Source: Deltaproteobacteria bacterium
GTDB taxonomy: Bacteria > Desulfobacterota > UBA8473
Assembly (NCBI GenBank): GCA_030623035.1
Contig: JAUXFK010000049.1
Span: forward strand, 1 to 13,511
Length of the DNA stretch: 13,511 nt
Reading direction: 5' to 3'
A program made the translations under genes and the position numbers. Shown here piece by piece: positions 1 through 7,636 of this stretch. Below the pieces are notes generated by a model. That model did no database searches, was not told the origin of the DNA, and worked only from the letters and a program-made list of their open reading frames with translations. Position 1 is the first letter of the stretch. Each line of letters begins with the position of its first letter.

Positions 1-80
1 GGCGAAAGCCGAAATCCAGTGTTTTCAAGCAGTTGCGGACCATCTGGACTCCGGTTTTCACCGGAGTGACGACTTTTTAC
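1..80. repeat. REP-like dispersed palindromic element (left end probably cut by window edge)
   Basis: Two short hairpins bracket this stretch. GGC-GAAA-GCC lies at 1-10, and ACTCCGGT-TTTC-ACCGGAGT lies at 48-67 and is followed by a run of five T at 74-78. An outer pairing CCAG (16-19) with CTGG (44-47) joins the two halves. The text resembles a type of intergenic repeat, with a CCGGCGAAAGCCGG-like hairpin followed by AATCCAG, that I recall from many proteobacterial genomes. It lies just past the 3' end of the TRAP genes, a usual REP location. The right hairpin with its T-run could also terminate plus-strand transcription entering from the left. Membership of a repeat family is from memory and needs a genome search. 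Confidence 0.55.
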
Positions 81-198
81 GAATTCATCAATTTTAAAAG
101 ATGTCTAACAATAAAATATTGAAAACCAAAGTTAATAAAAGCTGAAACTTTTTATACCGGAAGCAATCGGCATTTCTCCTTTTACAGGTTTCTTTAAT

Positions 199-1503
199 CT
201 ACAATTCCAGAAGCGGAGGTCTTTGACCAAACAGATCAATGAGAAAGAGACTCAGTTGAGGCACATAGGTAATAATTAACAGGGCAAATAAGAGTATCAA
301 GAAGAAAGGAATCGCTGCTCTAAATATCTTCAACACAGGCTCATTAAACCTTGCGCTCGCAATGAATAGATTCATGCCGATAGGGGGGGTTAAATATCCT
401 ATGGAAAGGTTTGTAAGGAATATTATGCCAAGATGCACCGGATCGACCCCAAAGCCTATCGCAACCGGAGCAATAAGAGGCACAATAACGATAATCGCAG
501 AGAAAACGTCCATTACACAACCCACAATCAGCAAAAAAACATTCAGTGCTATCAGAAATACTATTTTACTGGATATATGCTCTTGTAAAAAGACCATTAT
601 CTCCTGTGGTACATGCCGATCTACAAGAAAGTTTGTAAACCCAAGTGCGCATCCCAGTATAATCAGGATAGCACCGACCATCACCATGCTTTCGCGTGTT
701 ACAGTGAAAAGCTTTTTCAGGCTTATCTCCCTGTAAATAAAACATTCTGATACAATTGCATAGAAAGCTGCTACAGAGGCTGCTTCTCCCACAGTAATGT
801 ATCCACCGTATATGCCGAAGACAATTATAAAAGGAAGAGGGGCCTCCCATTTTGCATCCCAAAGGGCCGAACCTACCTTTTTAAAAGAAAATGCACCTCT
901 GGGGACATTGAATTTTAACCCTCCCCTTATGCCATATATAACCAACAATAAAACAGCCAGTAACCCGGGTAAGACACCGGCTATAAATAGTTGGACAATA
1001 TCAACACGTGCTATCATCCCGTAAATAATGATAGGCAGACTGGGAACGAAGAGCAGACCGAGGCTTCCCCCTGATGTTGTAATGCCGAGAGAAAATAATT
1101 CGTCGTATCCCTCCTTTATAAGTGCCGGCAGAAGAATCCCCCCAACAGCTATAATTGTTACTCCAGAGGCACCTGTCATCGCTGTAAAAATACTACATGC
1201 GACCAGAACCACAACACAGAGCCCTCCAGGCATCCAGCCAAAAACAGCTTCTGACATATTTATCAGCCTGTCCGCAGCCTTGCTCTCTGCAAAGATGTAA
1301 CCTGCAAATGTAAACAGGGGAATAGCAATTATTCCCGGGGCGTTTGCAAGCCTCGCCATCTCTATTACCAGGGCCGTTATACTTACATCAGCAACATATG
1401 CAAAGCAGAAGACCGCCGCTCCACCAACTATTGCGAACAAAGGCGTCCCTACCAAAATAGCAAATAACACGGTTATAATAAAAAGAAGCGCTATCAAACT
1501 CAT
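199..1503 (-). CDS. dctM: TRAP transporter large membrane subunit (DctM)
   Basis: This is the ion-coupled permease subunit of a tripartite ATP-independent periplasmic transporter. It moves the ligand delivered by DctP across the inner membrane using an ion gradient. The 434 residues match the usual DctM length and are hydrophobic throughout, with about a dozen membrane segments. Family-typical patches are visible: a glycine-rich SGGSLGLLFVPSLPI near residue 146 and GYLTPPIGMNLFIASARFN near the C-terminus. The ATG start has GGAG seven bases upstream. It is the last gene of the transporter set but is separated from dctQ by 737 bp that hold a dctP remnant. This is unusual, because dctQ and dctM normally abut. 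The substrate cannot be read from the sequence. Confidence 0.93.
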   Translation of the reverse strand: MSLIALLFIITVLFAILVGTPLFAIVGGAAVFCFAYVADVSITALVIEMARLANAPGIIAIPLFTFAGYIFAESKAADRLINMSEAVFGWMPGGLCVVVLVACSIFTAMTGASGVTIIAVGGILLPALIKEGYDELFSLGITTSGGSLGLLFVPSLPIIIYGMIARVDIVQLFIAGVLPGLLAVLLLVIYGIRGGLKFNVPRGAFSFKKVGSALWDAKWEAPLPFIIVFGIYGGYITVGEAASVAAFYAIVSECFIYREISLKKLFTVTRESMVMVGAILIILGCALGFTNFLVDRHVPQEIMVFLQEHISSKIVFLIALNVFLLIVGCVMDVFSAIIVIVPLIAPVAIGFGVDPVHLGIIFLTNLSIGYLTPPIGMNLFIASARFNEPVLKIFRAAIPFFLILLFALLIITYVPQLSLFLIDLFGQRPPLLEL

Positions 1504-1683
1504 TTGTATCTCCTAGTTTTTTATAGTATCTGTTTATCGTTTAAAGACAAAGAAGAATTAAACTTCCCCCATAACCATTCTTCTATGGTTTATCCCCCGA
1601 TTTCCATATACATACCCCCTTTCTAAATCGATTTTATAATTCTTTTTTCAAACAGGAAGAAACCCGTTGAAAAGGATTTTTAT

Positions 1684-2060
1684 CTAAAGGAGAATCTCAT
1701 CGAGCAACTCTCTTGAGTAGTCCTTGCCGGCCAACTCGTCCCACAAAGGCATTGTATTTTCTTTAGCAATTCGATTTCCTCTGGAGTCAGTTTTACCTCC
1801 TTGATACCATACTTGATCATTGCCCTGAGGCACTTTGTATTATTCCTCGTCAGTTCTTCGTTGAATCCGGCTTCTAAACCTATCATTTTTTCTTCAAGAG
1901 GTTTTTGGTATTTCTCAGGGGTTCTATTCCATGCCTTCATTGTAATTACAAAGGAACCCTTGGCATCATTTCCTTCCTTCCCATAAAACGTTATCTCTGA
2001 ATGCAATAAAGATTTTTGGTAGGCCGTATGATTAACCAGTGAATTTAACCTGTCTTTTAA
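1684..2060 (-). pseudogene. frameshifted C-terminal remnant of a second dctP (remnant A)
   Basis: The minus-strand translation resembles the last ~100 residues of the intact DctP at 2741-3787: KAWNRTPEKYQKP against DAWNNIPEKYHAP, then AMIKYGIKEVKLTPEEIELLKK against AMIKYGLKEVRLTPDEIEVLKK. The frame is lost near 1755. The homology continues in another frame as PLWDELAGKDYSRELLDEI and stops at TAG (1684-1686), consistent with a one-base deletion relative to dctP. Upstream homology fades around 2010-2060 and a TAA precedes it, so no N-terminal half or signal peptide exists. The flanks, 1504-1683 and 2061-2240, are AT-rich. I see nothing coding there, only a weak 6-bp hairpin (AACCAT/ATGGTT, 1573-1590). 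It interrupts the dctQ-dctM junction. Confidence 0.82.
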
Positions 2061-2240
2061 TTAGATGATTATAAAGTTAACTCTAAAGAATAAACTCCCT
2101 ATTTATGGTAGGTTACAGATTTGACAGTTAGAAAGGGCATAGATTTTCCTGGAATTGGCAATCGATCTTTTTTTTGATTTTATTAAATCCTTTAATTTCA
2201 ATTGGTTAGTACTCAGAGATATCTTTATAATCATTTTTAA

Positions 2241-2744
2241 TTATGTACTGCCCATATATTCTGTGATGATATTTCTTATATTTATTATGCACCTGAAAAC
2301 TGTAATTATAAAGAAATAGGGGATAACAGCGATCATTGTCCAGTCAGGGATGCCAAATAAAAGAAGGTTCAAAGAAGATTTCCGTTGCACCATAAGATAA
2401 TCCATTGCAGCAATGGCAAAAAAGACACAGGCAACCATGAGCAAAACGACTGCACTGACCTCGGCAATCATTTGCTTTCTGCCGGTCAGGTATCGAGGAA
2501 ACACATCCACACGGATATGCCGTATGTAATTTGTTGCCAGTGCTGCTCCTATAAAAGCCACCCACAGCACCGAACTTCTCATTACCTGATCCGCCCACAT
2601 AAACCCGAATGAAAAGAGGTTTCTCACAACAACCTGACCAAAAGCAACTGTAATCATCAACATCAATACAACAAATACGATAATCTTTTCAAATCGAACA
2701 AGATAAAGGTTCGCTGCATCTAACAAATCAAATATTTTACTCAT
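2241..2744 (-). CDS. dctQ: TRAP transporter small membrane subunit (DctQ)
   Basis: This is the small integral membrane subunit that pairs with DctM. At 167 residues it is the normal size and shows four hydrophobic segments (roughly 18-40, 48-68, 88-110 and 130-152). The family-typical motif VVVRNLFSFGFMWADQVMR, with the aromatic/WADE-like patch after the first helix, is present. Its ATG overlaps the dctP stop by four bases (ATGA), so the two are almost certainly translationally coupled. A GGGGAGG-like ribosome site lies inside the dctP 3' end. No frame damage is seen. The gene downstream on the strand should be dctM, but a dctP fragment intervenes. Confidence 0.92.
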   Translation of the reverse strand: MSKIFDLLDAANLYLVRFEKIIVFVVLMLMITVAFGQVVVRNLFSFGFMWADQVMRSSVLWVAFIGAALATNYIRHIRVDVFPRYLTGRKQMIAEVSAVVLLMVACVFFAIAAMDYLMVQRKSSLNLLLFGIPDWTMIAVIPYFFIITVFRCIINIRNIITEYMGST

Positions 2745-3787
2745 CTTTTTACCTCCCCGGAACGATATTCATCTAAATAACCGATAACTTCATTGAGAAG
2801 TTCCCTTGGAAACTCCCTGCCGGCTAACTTATCCCATACAGGCCTGGTCTTCTTCTTCAGTACTTCGATCTCATCGGGAGTTAGCCTTACCTCTTTTAAA
2901 CCGTATTTAATCATTGCCTTATAACATTTCTTGCTGCTGTCCCAGCCGTGCTTGTTTACCCTATCCTCTATTCCCAGGAGTCCTTCCACAATTGGCGCAT
3001 GGTATTTTTCAGGGATATTATTCCATGCATCCAACGCAACCGTAATACCACCCGGGGCATATCTTAACCTGACAGGGGTTACATACTTGGTTATTGTGTA
3101 GAGTTGTGCCCCAACATACCAGACAGCCGGAACAATCAGCCCATCGCATATCCCTGACCTCATAGACGAAACAATCTCCGGTACATTCAAAGGGATTGGA
3201 CTGGAGCCAAGGGCCTTCAGTATCTCAGCCTCGACCACACCCGAGTATGTTACAAACCTGGTCTTTGCGAAATCTTCAGGAGTCCTTATGGGTCTTTTGA
3301 GCGAATAGATCTCATCAAAGCCCTCGTTACCCTGGTCTAGTAACACAAGTAAAACAAATCCGCGTTCTTCAAAGAGCTTATTGAACTTTGGCCTTAGGTT
3401 TTTCTTTACATAAGCCACTTCATCAACATTATTGAAGAGGAAAGGAAGATCAAGTACAGCCATTGGAGGGCAGAACAATTTGGTTCCATGGCCGTCGATT
3501 CCTGCCCCATGAAGCTGGCCGATCTTTATCTTCGCCAGCCAGTCCTCATCATCTCCCATTATCCCCCCATGATACCAATCAAATGCGACATTTCCTTCTG
3601 TTGCTTTTTCAAGTGTGGGGTCAACATAATCTTCTATATAGAGTGCATAACTTATCCCCTTCGGTGCATGGGTAGCCATCTTCCATACGGTCTTCTGGTT
3701 TTTCGAGTCTGCTTCTGATAATCCTACAGCTAAGAACAGTAACCATGTTGAAATAAAAAATGAAATAAAAAAGGTCTTTAATCTCAT
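2741..3787 (-). CDS. dctP: TRAP transporter periplasmic solute-binding protein (DctP family)
   Basis: This is the extracytoplasmic receptor that captures the ligand and presents it to DctQM. It has 348 residues, slightly above the family norm. Residues 1-26 form a classical Sec signal (Arg/Lys, a Phe/Leu-rich core, then SEA before Asp27), with no lipobox Cys. Mature-domain family features include TWKMATHAP-like opening text (VWKMATHAPKG), the TRFVTYSG stretch where TRAP receptors carry their ligand-binding Arg, and PLNVPEIVSSMRSGICDGLI, equivalent to the common E-x-x-x-ALQxGxVDG segment. A GAGGGA ribosome site precedes the ATG. TRAP receptors carry carboxylates. In this context fumarate, a succinate adduct or an aromatic acid are all conceivable, but that is inference. 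Two broken copies of its 3' end lie nearby. Confidence 0.92.
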   Translation of the reverse strand: MRLKTFFISFFISTWLLFLAVGLSEADSKNQKTVWKMATHAPKGISYALYIEDYVDPTLEKATEGNVAFDWYHGGIMGDDEDWLAKIKIGQLHGAGIDGHGTKLFCPPMAVLDLPFLFNNVDEVAYVKKNLRPKFNKLFEERGFVLLVLLDQGNEGFDEIYSLKRPIRTPEDFAKTRFVTYSGVVEAEILKALGSSPIPLNVPEIVSSMRSGICDGLIVPAVWYVGAQLYTITKYVTPVRLRYAPGGITVALDAWNNIPEKYHAPIVEGLLGIEDRVNKHGWDSSKKCYKAMIKYGLKEVRLTPDEIEVLKKKTRPVWDKLAGREFPRELLNEVIGYLDEYRSGEVKR

Positions 3788-3872
3788 TTGTATTCCCTCA
3801 CTTTTTTACTGTTAATATAATAGGTCAGCCCTTATTGGATAATCAAATTCGTTTCCCCTGAAAAATGAATCA

Positions 3873-4044
3873 TCACCCCCTTGTCTTCTTTGAACGATAT
3901 TCATCTAAATGATGTAAAATTTCATCCAGCGGTTCCCTTGGGTATTCCTTGCCGGCCAATTTATCCCAAACAGGTCTGGTCTTTTTCTTCAAAACCTCGA
4001 TTTTGCCTGGAGTCAGCCGTATCTACTTTTAAGCCATATTTGAA
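3873..4044 (-). pseudogene. C-terminal remnant of a third dctP (remnant B)
   Basis: About 57 codons here match the extreme C-terminus of the intact DctP. After a short KYGLK piece the frame shifts, then RLTPGKIEVLKKKTRPVW and DKLAGKEYPREPLDEIL lead to LDEYRSKKTRG and a TGA at 3873-3875. Compared with the intact gene there is one extra base near 4024. The two share a run of 19 identical bases (3891-3909 with 2761-2779 on the plus strand). No start, ribosome site or upstream half survives. Homology ends about 20 bp from the radical SAM gene stop. It is closer to the intact dctP than remnant A is. Confidence 0.85.
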
Positions 4045-4064
4045 CCTGAGTAGTTACCAGTATC

Positions 4065-5252
4065 CTACACAAGGAATCGTCTTTTTAATGAAAAGATTAC
4101 CTGTTCGAAATCCTGGCTGCGAGATTTGATATCATTGAGTGTACGTTCGACCCTTTCGTGTTTATAGGGGTCTTTAAGTTCATCTAACCCTTCATAGTAG
4201 CCCAGTCTTCTTCCCAGTTGAAAATTGAGTCTCTCCTCAACAGGTAATGCCAAATACCTGCTCACGACAGCCAACATCTTCTCTTTGTCCTCAGGTAGCC
4301 TCCCCTCTACCTCTTGCAGAAGGTTCTCTATATGGTCGCTTCTAAATTCGCTGGTTACTTCCAATCTCTGGATAAGTTCTCCTATTTCTTCAACAACCTC
4401 ATCGTCTGTTTGTAGTTGAAACTCGCCGCTTATTAGCCTTTTATATAATGGCAAGTCTTCCCTGATCGCCAAACTCCTGAGTCTTATAAAGTCAGGATTT
4501 ATCTCGTTTAAGACTCTTGCTGTCTCAACCATGTGCTCTTTAGACTTTTGTTTACCCCCCAACCCGGGCATTATATATTCACAGAGCGAAATTCCTGATT
4601 CAACGATCTTTTGTCCACCTGTAATGTGGTCATCGGCAGTAACCCCTTTACGCACAAAATCCAATACACTATCAGATCCACTCTCCAACCCGATATGCAA
4701 TCTAGAAAGGCCGGCATCTCTTAATTCCTTAAGTTCTTCAAGGGTTTTTTTCGAAGCGGTTTTTGATCTGGCATAAGAAGTAACCCGTGAAATAGTAGGG
4801 AGCTTTTCTTTCAGAAATCTTAACACTTCGGTCAAATCCGGGGTCTTCATAATAAGGGAATTGGCATCTTGTAAAAAAGCATTTTCACCACCAAAGTAAA
4901 GCCAGAGTGCTACATTCCGAAAATTTTCATTTGGAGGGTTCTCATAAACCGAAGCAGCGATCTCCTTGCATCTTCCCCCATATCCAAGTTTCCATGATTT
5001 CTCATTTATTTTATCAGTGATGGCCTTAGCCGCCTCTATGTCTTTCTTTATCTCCTCAACTGACCTTAGCTCGAATTTCATTGTCCTGTGGCTTGAGCAG
5101 AACTCACACCTGTGCCATGGACAGCCTCTTGTAGCCCTTATTAGCAAAGAACGGGCCTCACTGGGCGGTCTTGAGGGACCTAACTCATATGAAATAGATT
5201 TCAAATCTCTGGTAATTTCGTAGGACTTTGGAAGACCCTCAAACTCTGCCAT
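4065..5252 (-). CDS. radical SAM protein with CX4CX2C cluster motif, function unknown
   Basis: The 395-residue protein has a radical SAM iron-sulfur motif at C44, C49 and C52 in RGCPWHRCEFC. That is CX4CX2C, one residue longer than the classical CX3CX2C. The C-P-W-x-x-C version occurs, as I recall, in an uncharacterised COG1032-like group. Later text fits a radical SAM barrel: LSRLHIGLESGSDSVLDFVRKGVT is the usual glycine-rich/ESGSD strand seen in HemN/YgiQ-like enzymes, and EYIMPGLGGK follows. No extra ferredoxin-like cysteine clusters are seen, so it is a poor fit for a glycyl radical enzyme activase. The start is ATG, with only a weak GAAG upstream. It follows the ligase gene by 39 bp. Its substrate is unknown. 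Confidence 0.85.
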   Translation of the reverse strand: MAEFEGLPKSYEITRDLKSISYELGPSRPPSEARSLLIRATRGCPWHRCEFCSSHRTMKFELRSVEEIKKDIEAAKAITDKINEKSWKLGYGGRCKEIAASVYENPPNENFRNVALWLYFGGENAFLQDANSLIMKTPDLTEVLRFLKEKLPTISRVTSYARSKTASKKTLEELKELRDAGLSRLHIGLESGSDSVLDFVRKGVTADDHITGGQKIVESGISLCEYIMPGLGGKQKSKEHMVETARVLNEINPDFIRLRSLAIREDLPLYKRLISGEFQLQTDDEVVEEIGELIQRLEVTSEFRSDHIENLLQEVEGRLPEDKEKMLAVVSRYLALPVEERLNFQLGRRLGYYEGLDELKDPYKHERVERTLNDIKSRSQDFEQVIFSLKRRFLV

Positions 5253-5291
5253 TTTCTTCGTTTATTCCCAATGCAGGATTAATTCTTCCCG

Positions 5292-6842
5292 TTATAATTT
5301 TTTCTCTTTTTTCTTCAATTCGACTTTTTTGACCTTGCCACTGGCAGTTATAGGAAGCTCATCCATTATCTCCAGACGAGTCGGAAACTTGAACTTAGCA
5401 ACCTTTCCATTTAAAAACTCGCGAAGCTCCTCTAAAGTAAGCTCTGTACCCTCCTCACTTAAAACAACAAAGGCCTTACCCGTCTCACCCCACTTCTTAT
5501 CCGGGACTCCAATAATTGCTACATTGGATATCTTGGGATAGTCAATCAAGACCTTCTCTACCTCTGCAGGGTAAACGTTCTCTCCACCACTGCGATACAT
5601 GTCCTTGGCTCGATCCACTATGTAAAAATAACACTCCTCATCTCTGTATCCCAAGTCTCCCGTATGCAATATACCATCAACTATGGTCTCCGATGTCTCA
5701 TCCGGCTTCTCCCAGTATCCACTCATTACCGTCGGCCCCCTGGCCACTATTCGACCGATAACTCCAGGTGGAACCTCGTTGCCCTCATTGTCAACTATCC
5801 AAACCTCAGTGAAAAATCCAGGTAAACCTACAGACCCCATCTTCCTGATTATATCCTCTTTAGGCAACATCATCATAGCTGAATTCTCTGTCTGTCCAAA
5901 ACCCTGCTGCATAAAAAGACCCCTTTTGGCCAGTTCATGAAACAGGCCCTCCGGAGTCCTTTCTCCGCCACCCGCAATTATCCTGACACTGCTCTTATCA
6001 ATCTCATCAAGCCTTCCACTATCAAGGATAAACCGCCACATGGTGGTAAGAGCAAAGATTACTGTGGCTTTATACCTTGCAATATCATTGGCAAACTGTT
6101 CAGGATTAAAACCCTGCCTTAAAATGAGTGTCGCCCCTCTATTGAAAGTCGGCGTGGCAGTAATAAAGAGACCTCCGGAATGAAACAATGGCAACTGTGC
6201 CAATATCGTGTCATCAGGCCTAATATCCGTATACAACATGACCTGAAAGTTCTTAAAAAAGGTCTGCTGATGGGAGACAACCGCCCCTTTCGGGTCACCC
6301 GTAACACCTGAAGTGTATAGAATCGCAAGAGGATCATTCAGCTCAACAGGTTTATCAGGTTGCGGCTCATCAGCAGGATAGTCCCTAACAACTTCAGAAT
6401 AGTCCGATGCCCAATCAGGGCGTACGGGAGCCCCTGGAAACCTGCTCTTTAAAAAGATGTACTTGTCATGCTCAACCTTTACCCTGGAACGAATGGAATT
6501 TACTGTCTCAGTAAACATATCATTAAATACAAAGAGACGTGTCCCACTATCATTAAGCTGATATTCTACCTCAGGACCTACCATACGGAAATTCAAAGGT
6601 ACAAAAATTACACCAAGCTTGGCAGCAGCAAAGTAAATCTCAACAAATTCAGGACAGTTCAAGATCATAACCGAAACTCGATCACTCTTCTTGATCCCCT
6701 TTGCTTGCATGTAATTGGCGAAACGATTTATATTATCGTTCAGCTCCTTGTATGTAATCGGTGTATCCTCATAGATGAGGGCTTTTTTATTGGGAGTGAA
6801 CCTTGCCCTCTTTTTAGGTATGTAACCTATGTCCCACTGCAC
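5292..6842 (-). CDS. AMP-forming acyl-CoA synthetase/ligase
   Basis: This enzyme of the adenylate-forming superfamily converts a carboxylic acid, ATP and CoA to acyl-CoA. At 516 residues it has the expected length. Motifs in order: P-loop-like YTSGVTGDPKG (176-186, with Val where Thr is common), GFGQTE (314-319), HTGDLG (393-398), RAKDMYRSGGENVYPAEVE (411-429), and the C-terminal acylation Lys at PITASGK (K503). The start is GTG, preceded by an AAAGGGGGG ribosome site; an ATG is not available close by. Within a fumarate-addition locus it could thioesterify the substituted succinate, the role proposed for AssK in alkane degraders (toluene degraders use a CoA-transferase, BbsEF, instead). Fatty-acid or cyclic-acid activation is the alternative. 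Confidence 0.9.
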   Translation of the reverse strand: MQWDIGYIPKKRARFTPNKKALIYEDTPITYKELNDNINRFANYMQAKGIKKSDRVSVMILNCPEFVEIYFAAAKLGVIFVPLNFRMVGPEVEYQLNDSGTRLFVFNDMFTETVNSIRSRVKVEHDKYIFLKSRFPGAPVRPDWASDYSEVVRDYPADEPQPDKPVELNDPLAILYTSGVTGDPKGAVVSHQQTFFKNFQVMLYTDIRPDDTILAQLPLFHSGGLFITATPTFNRGATLILRQGFNPEQFANDIARYKATVIFALTTMWRFILDSGRLDEIDKSSVRIIAGGGERTPEGLFHELAKRGLFMQQGFGQTENSAMMMLPKEDIIRKMGSVGLPGFFTEVWIVDNEGNEVPPGVIGRIVARGPTVMSGYWEKPDETSETIVDGILHTGDLGYRDEECYFYIVDRAKDMYRSGGENVYPAEVEKVLIDYPKISNVAIIGVPDKKWGETGKAFVVLSEEGTELTLEELREFLNGKVAKFKFPTRLEIMDELPITASGKVKKVELKKKEKKL

Positions 6843-6915
6843 AATCTCCCCCCTTTAATGAATCGATTTTTTGTAACAGTTTAGCTTTTTGAAATTTTAG
6901 TCGCTAAGGCGGTGG

Positions 6916-7007
6916 TCAAATTCTACCCTGTGCAACTGTTTGAACATCCAAGTGAGTTAAGAAAGAAGAGGGGGAAAGATGCGAGTCCTGCACAGGGTAA
7001 AATTTGA
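6916..7007. repeat. long interrupted inverted repeat between slyD-like and ligase genes
   Basis: The arms at 6916-6934 (TCAAATTCTACCCTGTGCA) and 6989-7007 (TGCACAGGGTAAAATTTGA) are complementary at 18 of 19 positions with a 54-bp spacer. The complementarity weakens but continues about 20 bp further outwards, to about 6903 and 7021. The outer mismatches are partly of the G-U type, so an RNA could pair over nearly 40 bp. The whole intergenic stretch 6843-7111 holds no gene that I can see. Outside the arms there are also imperfect direct repeats (GATTTTTTGTAACAG at about 6868 and GATTTTGGTAACAG at about 7091). It could be a small non-coding mobile element, a structured terminator, or a large operator. 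Confidence 0.6.
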
Positions 7008-7111
7008 TTGCCGTTAAAGCCTGGCGAGTGCTTTCTGTTTCATAAGGCTAAAATAATACGATTTTTTGAGTTTTAGACGATACGAATTATGATTTTGGTA
7101 ACAGCCTGTTA

Positions 7112-7543
7112 TTACCAGGCAGCCTTCTTCACATCCACTATTTTTACATCATAATGAAGTTCCATCCCAGCCCATGGATGGTTTCTGTCAAGACAGACCC
7201 AATCTTCAATAAAACCCTTTACCCTGAAAATCTCACTGTCACCGTTTGAAAAAACCTTTCTGAACTCCTGACCAATCTCTATTTCTCCTTCAGGAAGTTC
7301 ATCCCGATGGATTTTAATGAAAAGGTTCCTGTCCCTTTTACCATATCCTTCATCGGGACTGACAATGACGTTCTTTTCATCTCCAGCCTTCATGCCCAAC
7401 AGGGCTTTTTCTAACCCGTGGACAACCAGTCCCCTGCCATAAAAAAATTCAAATGGTCTATTATCTGCGCTATTAAGTAACCTTCCATCTGAATTTTTCA
7501 AGGTAAAATACATACTAACGATCGTATTTTCACCAATAACCAT
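7112..7543 (-). CDS. SlyD-like FKBP-type peptidyl-prolyl cis-trans isomerase
   Basis: The 143-residue protein is a short SlyD-type FKBP. FKBP strands are visible: VSMYFTLKNSDGRLL (9-23), FFYGRGLVVHGLEKALLGM (33-51) and DEGYGKRD (64-71). An insert-in-flap-like chaperone region occupies about residues 72-115, and the family signature NHPWAG (121-126; NHPLAG is usual) follows. It lacks the His/Cys-rich metal-binding tail of E. coli SlyD. I chose the ATG at 7543 because the family homology begins right after it. A GTG at 7627 in the same frame would add 28 basic residues and has AGAAGGAGA about 14 bases upstream, so the longer form is possible. It follows the second MoxR gene directly and presumably helps fold or load cofactor into a partner encoded here. 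Confidence 0.85.
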   Translation of the reverse strand: MVIGENTIVSMYFTLKNSDGRLLNSADNRPFEFFYGRGLVVHGLEKALLGMKAGDEKNVIVSPDEGYGKRDRNLFIKIHRDELPEGEIEIGQEFRKVFSNGDSEIFRVKGFIEDWVCLDRNHPWAGMELHYDVKIVDVKKAAW

Positions 7544-7636
7544 GAATATACTGCGTTTTACAGTTTTTATTAAAGAGTGAGCTAGCAATATATATGAACG
7601 AATCGCACCGGGACGGACTTTAGGCACTCACGGATG

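Noticed and set aside
566..862. Minus-strand 98-residue reading frame within dctM
   Set aside because: It is an alternative frame of the intact dctM, with unlikely composition for a protein.
4065..5252. Radical SAM gene as the activase of the glycyl radical enzyme
   Set aside because: Its cluster motif spacing is CX4CX2C, there is no ferredoxin-like Cys insert, and the protein resembles HemN/YgiQ-like groups rather than activases.
6468..6884. Plus-strand 138-residue reading frame
   Set aside because: It lies antisense to the N-terminal part of the acyl-CoA ligase, has no family features or ribosome site, and is a shadow.
7544..7627. 28-residue N-terminal extension of the SlyD-like protein from GTG 7627
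   Set aside because: FKBP homology starts at the Met at 7543 and the spacing from AGAAGGAGA to the GTG is long. I kept it only as a possibility.
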